Origin: Gammaproteobacteria bacterium
Lineage (GTDB): Bacteria > Pseudomonadota > Gammaproteobacteria > Coxiellales > Coxiellaceae
Direction of reading: 5' to 3'
Length of the DNA: 43,146 bases
NCBI GenBank assembly: GCA_013287505.1
Contig: JABDDR010000002.1
Span: 1 to 43,146, forward strand
Shown: one piece after another, positions 40,280-43,146 of the stretch
Numbering within the stretch: position 1 is the first letter of the stretch
Layout of the letters: every line of letters begins with the position of its first letter
Translations under genes and position numbers: made by a program
The notes under the pieces: model-generated
What the model was told of the DNA's origin: nothing
Database searches by the model: none
What the model saw: only the letters and a program-made list of their open reading frames with translations

Positions 40280-41419
40280 GTGGCTAAAATTAAATTTGTC
40301 ATTGATCATAAAGATTTTTTTTGCGATCCGCATTTAATTCGCGACAATCAATTTTCTATACACTCAACTTTAAAAGATTATTTGGTTTCTTTTAAAGAAA
40401 ACAGTTCGCCCGTTTTAGAAATTTCCAATCTTCTTAATCAAAATAAAAAAAATCTTTTGTTGATTGATAAAAATATTTTCAAACTGTATCAATCAGAATT
40501 TAACATCTCACCAGAAAGAATTTTTATTGCAGATGCCACTGAGTTTTTTAAAACATTGGACGGTGTAACCGCAGTGCTTAATTTTCTCCAAAAAAATGAA
40601 TTGTCAAAAAATGAAGCGTTAATTGTTGTGGGTGGTGGTATCACTCAGGAAGTGGGTGCATTTGTTGCTGCAATTTATAAACGTGGCATTCCATGGCACT
40701 ATTTTCCAACAACACTGCTTTCAATGTGTGACAGCTGTATTGGTGGAAAAGCAAGTATTAATTATAATAATGCAAAAAACCAATTGGGTTTATTTTCACC
40801 CCCAACACAACTAATTATTTATCCAGAGTTTCTGAAAACGCTAAGCAGAAATGACATTCAATCCGGGTTGGGTGAGATTTTGAAGTTGTGCATTATTGGT
40901 GGGGAATATTTTATTAAATTATACCAGTCACATGTGACGCATGGAAACGTGACATCTCAAAACAGTTTTAGATATTTAATTGAAGCTGCTTTGTGTATTA
41001 AAAAATCCGTTGTTGAGGAAGATGAATTTGAAACAAATTATCGTCGCAGCATGAATTATGGTCATACATTGGGCCATGCCATCGAATCATTGTCACATTA
41101 TAAAATTTCTCATGGACAGGCAGTCGTTATTGGAATGATATTGGCGAATGACTTAAGCTATCAAAAAAAATTATTAAATAAGGCCGGTCGAGATTTTTTA
41201 AATCAATTGTGTTTCGATTTGCTGGATAAATCAGTTTTATTGTATTTGAGAAATATAAATTTTGATAACATTATTGATTTTATTCAAAAAGATAAAAAAA
41301 CAATGGGTGAGTATATTTATTTTGTGTTAATAAAGGCGTTAGGTGAAACGTGTTTTGAGAAATTTAAGATCGATGAACAATTATTTTTAGATATTCAAAT
41401 AGCATTTAAAACAATATAA
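40280..41419 (+). CDS. 3-dehydroquinate-synthase-like sugar phosphate cyclase
   Basis: A 379-residue member of the DHQ synthase fold: an N-terminal NAD-binding domain with VVGGGITQEVGAFVAAIYKRG, and a metal-binding helical domain. Catalytic elements are present: DSCIGGKASIN, KNQLGLF, GLGEILK (metal Glu and Lys), RRSMNYGHTLGHAIE (Arg, Asn and metal His), SHGQAVVIG (second His) and the late Lys in KDKKTMG. The motifs and the CIGGKASINYNNAKNQ version differ from housekeeping AroB and look like cyclases found in carbohydrate loci. It may make dehydroquinate or another cyclitol. The start is a GTG at 40280 with no clear ribosome site, seven bases after the lipoprotein stop. The shikimate neighbour aroK is absent. 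Confidence 0.75.
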   Translation: MAKIKFVIDHKDFFCDPHLIRDNQFSIHSTLKDYLVSFKENSSPVLEISNLLNQNKKNLLLIDKNIFKLYQSEFNISPERIFIADATEFFKTLDGVTAVLNFLQKNELSKNEALIVVGGGITQEVGAFVAAIYKRGIPWHYFPTTLLSMCDSCIGGKASINYNNAKNQLGLFSPPTQLIIYPEFLKTLSRNDIQSGLGEILKLCIIGGEYFIKLYQSHVTHGNVTSQNSFRYLIEAALCIKKSVVEEDEFETNYRRSMNYGHTLGHAIESLSHYKISHGQAVVIGMILANDLSYQKKLLNKAGRDFLNQLCFDLLDKSVLLYLRNINFDNIIDFIQKDKKTMGEYIYFVLIKALGETCFEKFKIDEQLFLDIQIAFKTI

Positions 41420-41442
41420 TGTAATGTTTAAGGACGCAGAAT

Positions 41443-42078
41443 ATGAAATTCCAAAATCGACTTGCGGCCGGCACATTACTCGCAGACCAATTAAAAAAAT
41501 ACACCAATCAAAAAGATGTTTTAATTCTCGCGCTTCCACGCGGCGGCGCTATAGTTGCCGACCCTGTCGCTGAAAAACTAAAATGCCCAATGGATTTATG
41601 TCTGGTTAAAAAAATTGGCGTGCCTTTTCATGAAGAATTGGCCATGGGTGCAATAGCAATCAATACAAAACCTATTTTTAATGAGGAATTACTGAATCAA
41701 TCTGGAATTTCAAAAGAAGAATTAAATGAAATTATTTCAGAAAAAGAAAATGAATTGCGCCAGAGAAATAAAAAATATCGAAAAAATAAACCCGCGCCCG
41801 ATGTAAAAAATAAAATCGTGATTATTGTGGATGATGGCATCGCAACCGGCGCTACTATGCATGCAGCAATTAACGCAATCAAAGCGCAAGGCACCAAAAA
41901 AATAATTATCGCCATTCCTGTTGCGGATAAAGGTATTTGCGATGAAATGAAGAAATTGGTTGACGATGTTATCTGTCTGTACCAACCACCTGATTTAATG
42001 TCAGTGGGCGATTGGTATGTGGATTTTGAGCAGGTTGCAGACGAAGAAGTGGTGTATTGTCTTGATAAACATCAATAA
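41443..42078 (+). CDS. Phosphoribosyltransferase-domain protein
   Basis: A 211-residue protein of the type I PRTase fold (COG1926-like). The N-terminal part has RLAAGTLLADQL and LALPRGGAIVADPVAEKL; the PRPP loop is IVIIVDDGIATGATMHAAI, with the two acidic residues and the TGAT turn. The middle holds a charged helical insert (KEELNEIISEKENELRQRNK). Such proteins are often annotated as predicted phosphoribosyltransferases and their substrate is unknown. It lies 23 bases after the cyclase gene and has GGACG before its ATG, so the two may be co-transcribed. Confidence 0.82.
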   Translation: MKFQNRLAAGTLLADQLKKYTNQKDVLILALPRGGAIVADPVAEKLKCPMDLCLVKKIGVPFHEELAMGAIAINTKPIFNEELLNQSGISKEELNEIISEKENELRQRNKKYRKNKPAPDVKNKIVIIVDDGIATGATMHAAINAIKAQGTKKIIIAIPVADKGICDEMKKLVDDVICLYQPPDLMSVGDWYVDFEQVADEEVVYCLDKHQ

Positions 42079-42170
42079 AAAACATTTTTGATTGATATCT
42101 CTCCAATATTAATATTTCGTTAATCTACATTGCTTATACTGCTCAAAAATATAGTATAAGGGGTTTACAG

Positions 42171-43067
42171 ATGAGGCGGAGTTATACTGAAGAGTCAGAT
42201 ACTGAAGAGTCAAGTGAAGACTGGGTAGATCGTGATCTTAAAGGTTCGAGCGCTGAAGATGCGGAAAATTTTTTTAGAAGAAAAGCTTTGCCGTATTGGA
42301 GTATCATTTTTTACAATTTCGACAGTATATCCATTGCCAATGAAACCATGCGTCTTTTTGATGACAATAAACAGAAAGAATTATATGGGCTCACCACTAA
42401 GCAAAATGTCCTGTTTATAAACGAATCCACTGGAGAGCGTTTTAATAGTTATATATCGAAAGATCAAACGTATTTCATTGAACACTTACTACCTGTTTTG
42501 GCTCTAAGAGAAAATAATCCCCTAATCCTTCGCGCAATTATGATGCACACAGACTGTAATCCTAACATAAAAAAATTACTGCTTCAAAACCCTAATATGC
42601 CCACTGAATTTTCAAGAACCATCATCACAAAAATGGATGCCATAACATTAAAAAATCTTTTTGAGGATCCAAAATATAAGGGAGTATCGACACTTATTCG
42701 GAATCAATTGTCTCTTCTAGAATTTCAAAATGCAGTTATATGCTGTATTGAGGAATGTAGCAAAGGTTTGCATTTTTTAGGTTATTCAATGTTTGGAAAA
42801 AGAATAATGCCCGCTCAATTTTCAAAATTGAAAACAGCGGTGAATGCTTGTAGAACTGTAGATGAAATACAAAATAAAATAACTGCGTTTTTACAATCGG
42901 ATACCCAAAAAAAAGTTGTTGTTATAGAGGAGATGACTGCTCGCTTAAGAGTCGAGCTGGGTATATTGATACGTGAATCACGATGGTCTGCAGCATCTCC
43001 AAATTCAACGTATATTGAGGCATTTGCAGCTAGCCCAAGCACCCCTCAACAAAAACCTGTGTTTTAG
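42171..43067 (+). CDS. Uncharacterised protein, possible host-directed effector
   Basis: A 298-residue protein with no family I recognise. It lacks a signal peptide and membrane segments. The N-terminus is strongly acidic (YTEESDTEESSEDWVDRD). The rest is mostly helical, with a region of repeated hydrophobic-basic helices (LILRAIMMHTD, IKKLLLQNPN, AITLKNLFEDP) and a short polar tail ending in STPQQKPVF. The ATG follows AAGGGG. In Legionellales, orphan cytosolic proteins with polar tails are sometimes Dot/Icm effectors; that is only an analogy here. Its end overlaps a minus-strand frame that enters from the right edge. Confidence 0.55.
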   Translation: MRRSYTEESDTEESSEDWVDRDLKGSSAEDAENFFRRKALPYWSIIFYNFDSISIANETMRLFDDNKQKELYGLTTKQNVLFINESTGERFNSYISKDQTYFIEHLLPVLALRENNPLILRAIMMHTDCNPNIKKLLLQNPNMPTEFSRTIITKMDAITLKNLFEDPKYKGVSTLIRNQLSLLEFQNAVICCIEECSKGLHFLGYSMFGKRIMPAQFSKLKTAVNACRTVDEIQNKITAFLQSDTQKKVVVIEEMTARLRVELGILIRESRWSAASPNSTYIEAFAASPSTPQQKPVF

Positions 43068-43146
43068 CAAGCACATGTCCTTTGATTTTATGCTCAACCG
43101 TTTCGCCCGTCATGATTTGATGGGCTTCCATTCGTTTATCCAACGC
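43030..43146 (-). CDS. Possible C-terminal end of a gene entering from the right
   Basis: On the minus strand the last bases give an open frame of 38 codons (ALDKRMEAHQIMTGETVEHK and on to VEGCLG) that stops with TAG at 43030, inside the 3' end of the orphan plus-strand gene. Its composition looks protein-like, and the plus strand of the terminal part has no better frame. No family was recognised; the fragment is too short to be sure it is coding. Confidence 0.3.
   Translation of the reverse strand, partial: ALDKRMEAHQIMTGETVEHKIKGHVLAKTQVFVEGCLG

Overview
The window is a piece of an AT-rich gammaproteobacterial chromosome, most likely from the Legionellales (Coxiellaceae-like). This is inferred from gene order and protein types: rpoH-ftsX-ftsE-ftsY, two M16 peptidases and rsmD in the order known from Pseudomonas, oriC-proximal gyrB, recF, glyQ, glyS and rsmB, and a Com1/DsbA2-like periplasmic thiol protein. 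No genome comparison could be run.

Region 1 (1-13.2 kb, all on the minus strand) is a surface-polysaccharide locus. Its upstream block, read from 13.2 kb leftwards, makes a CDP-linked dideoxy sugar: rfbF, rfbG, a PLP/PMP-dependent 3-dehydratase, and a ThDP-dependent carboligase. This is the order of yersiniose-type pathways, and the next gene, an NAD-dependent epimerase/reductase, survives only as a roughly 36-codon stub. The downstream block holds two GT2 glycosyltransferases with a broken GT2 remnant between them, an ABC exporter, a ColC/GDP-fucose-synthase-like enzyme, ColD (GDP-4-keto-6-deoxymannose 3-dehydratase), a CgeB-like glycosyltransferase and a GT10 fucosyltransferase-family enzyme. 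Together they predict a glycan with L-colitose (or L-fucose) and a second, unusual 3,6-dideoxy sugar.

Region 2 (13.3-26.0 kb) is housekeeping: trpS, a small secreted protein that looks like a type IV pilin head without its tail, rpoH, ftsX, ftsE, ftsY, two M16 peptidase-like proteins (one with and one without the zinc motif), rsmD, gyrB and recF. recF carries two perfect 16-bp parS palindromes. dnaN and dnaA are not next to recF.

Region 3 (26.2-30.6 kb) is a run of four exported proteins: two beta-barrel outer-membrane proteins, a sedolisin (S53) peptidase and a YVTN-type beta-propeller. Region 4 (30.7-38.9 kb) holds metK-ahcY, the DsbA-like protein, glyQ, glyS and rsmB, all on the plus strand.

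Region 5 (38.9-43.1 kb) starts with about 700 bp of non-coding DNA. It contains folded repeat elements and an AT-rich stretch with two perfect DnaA boxes and a DnaA-trio-like tract, a candidate replication origin. Then come two small Cys-rich exported proteins, a 3-dehydroquinate-synthase-like cyclase, a phosphoribosyltransferase and an orphan 298-residue protein. Several MITE-like palindromic elements sit between housekeeping genes, including inside the glyQ-glyS and rpoH-ftsX pairs. I found no tRNA, rRNA, CRISPR array or transposase gene.
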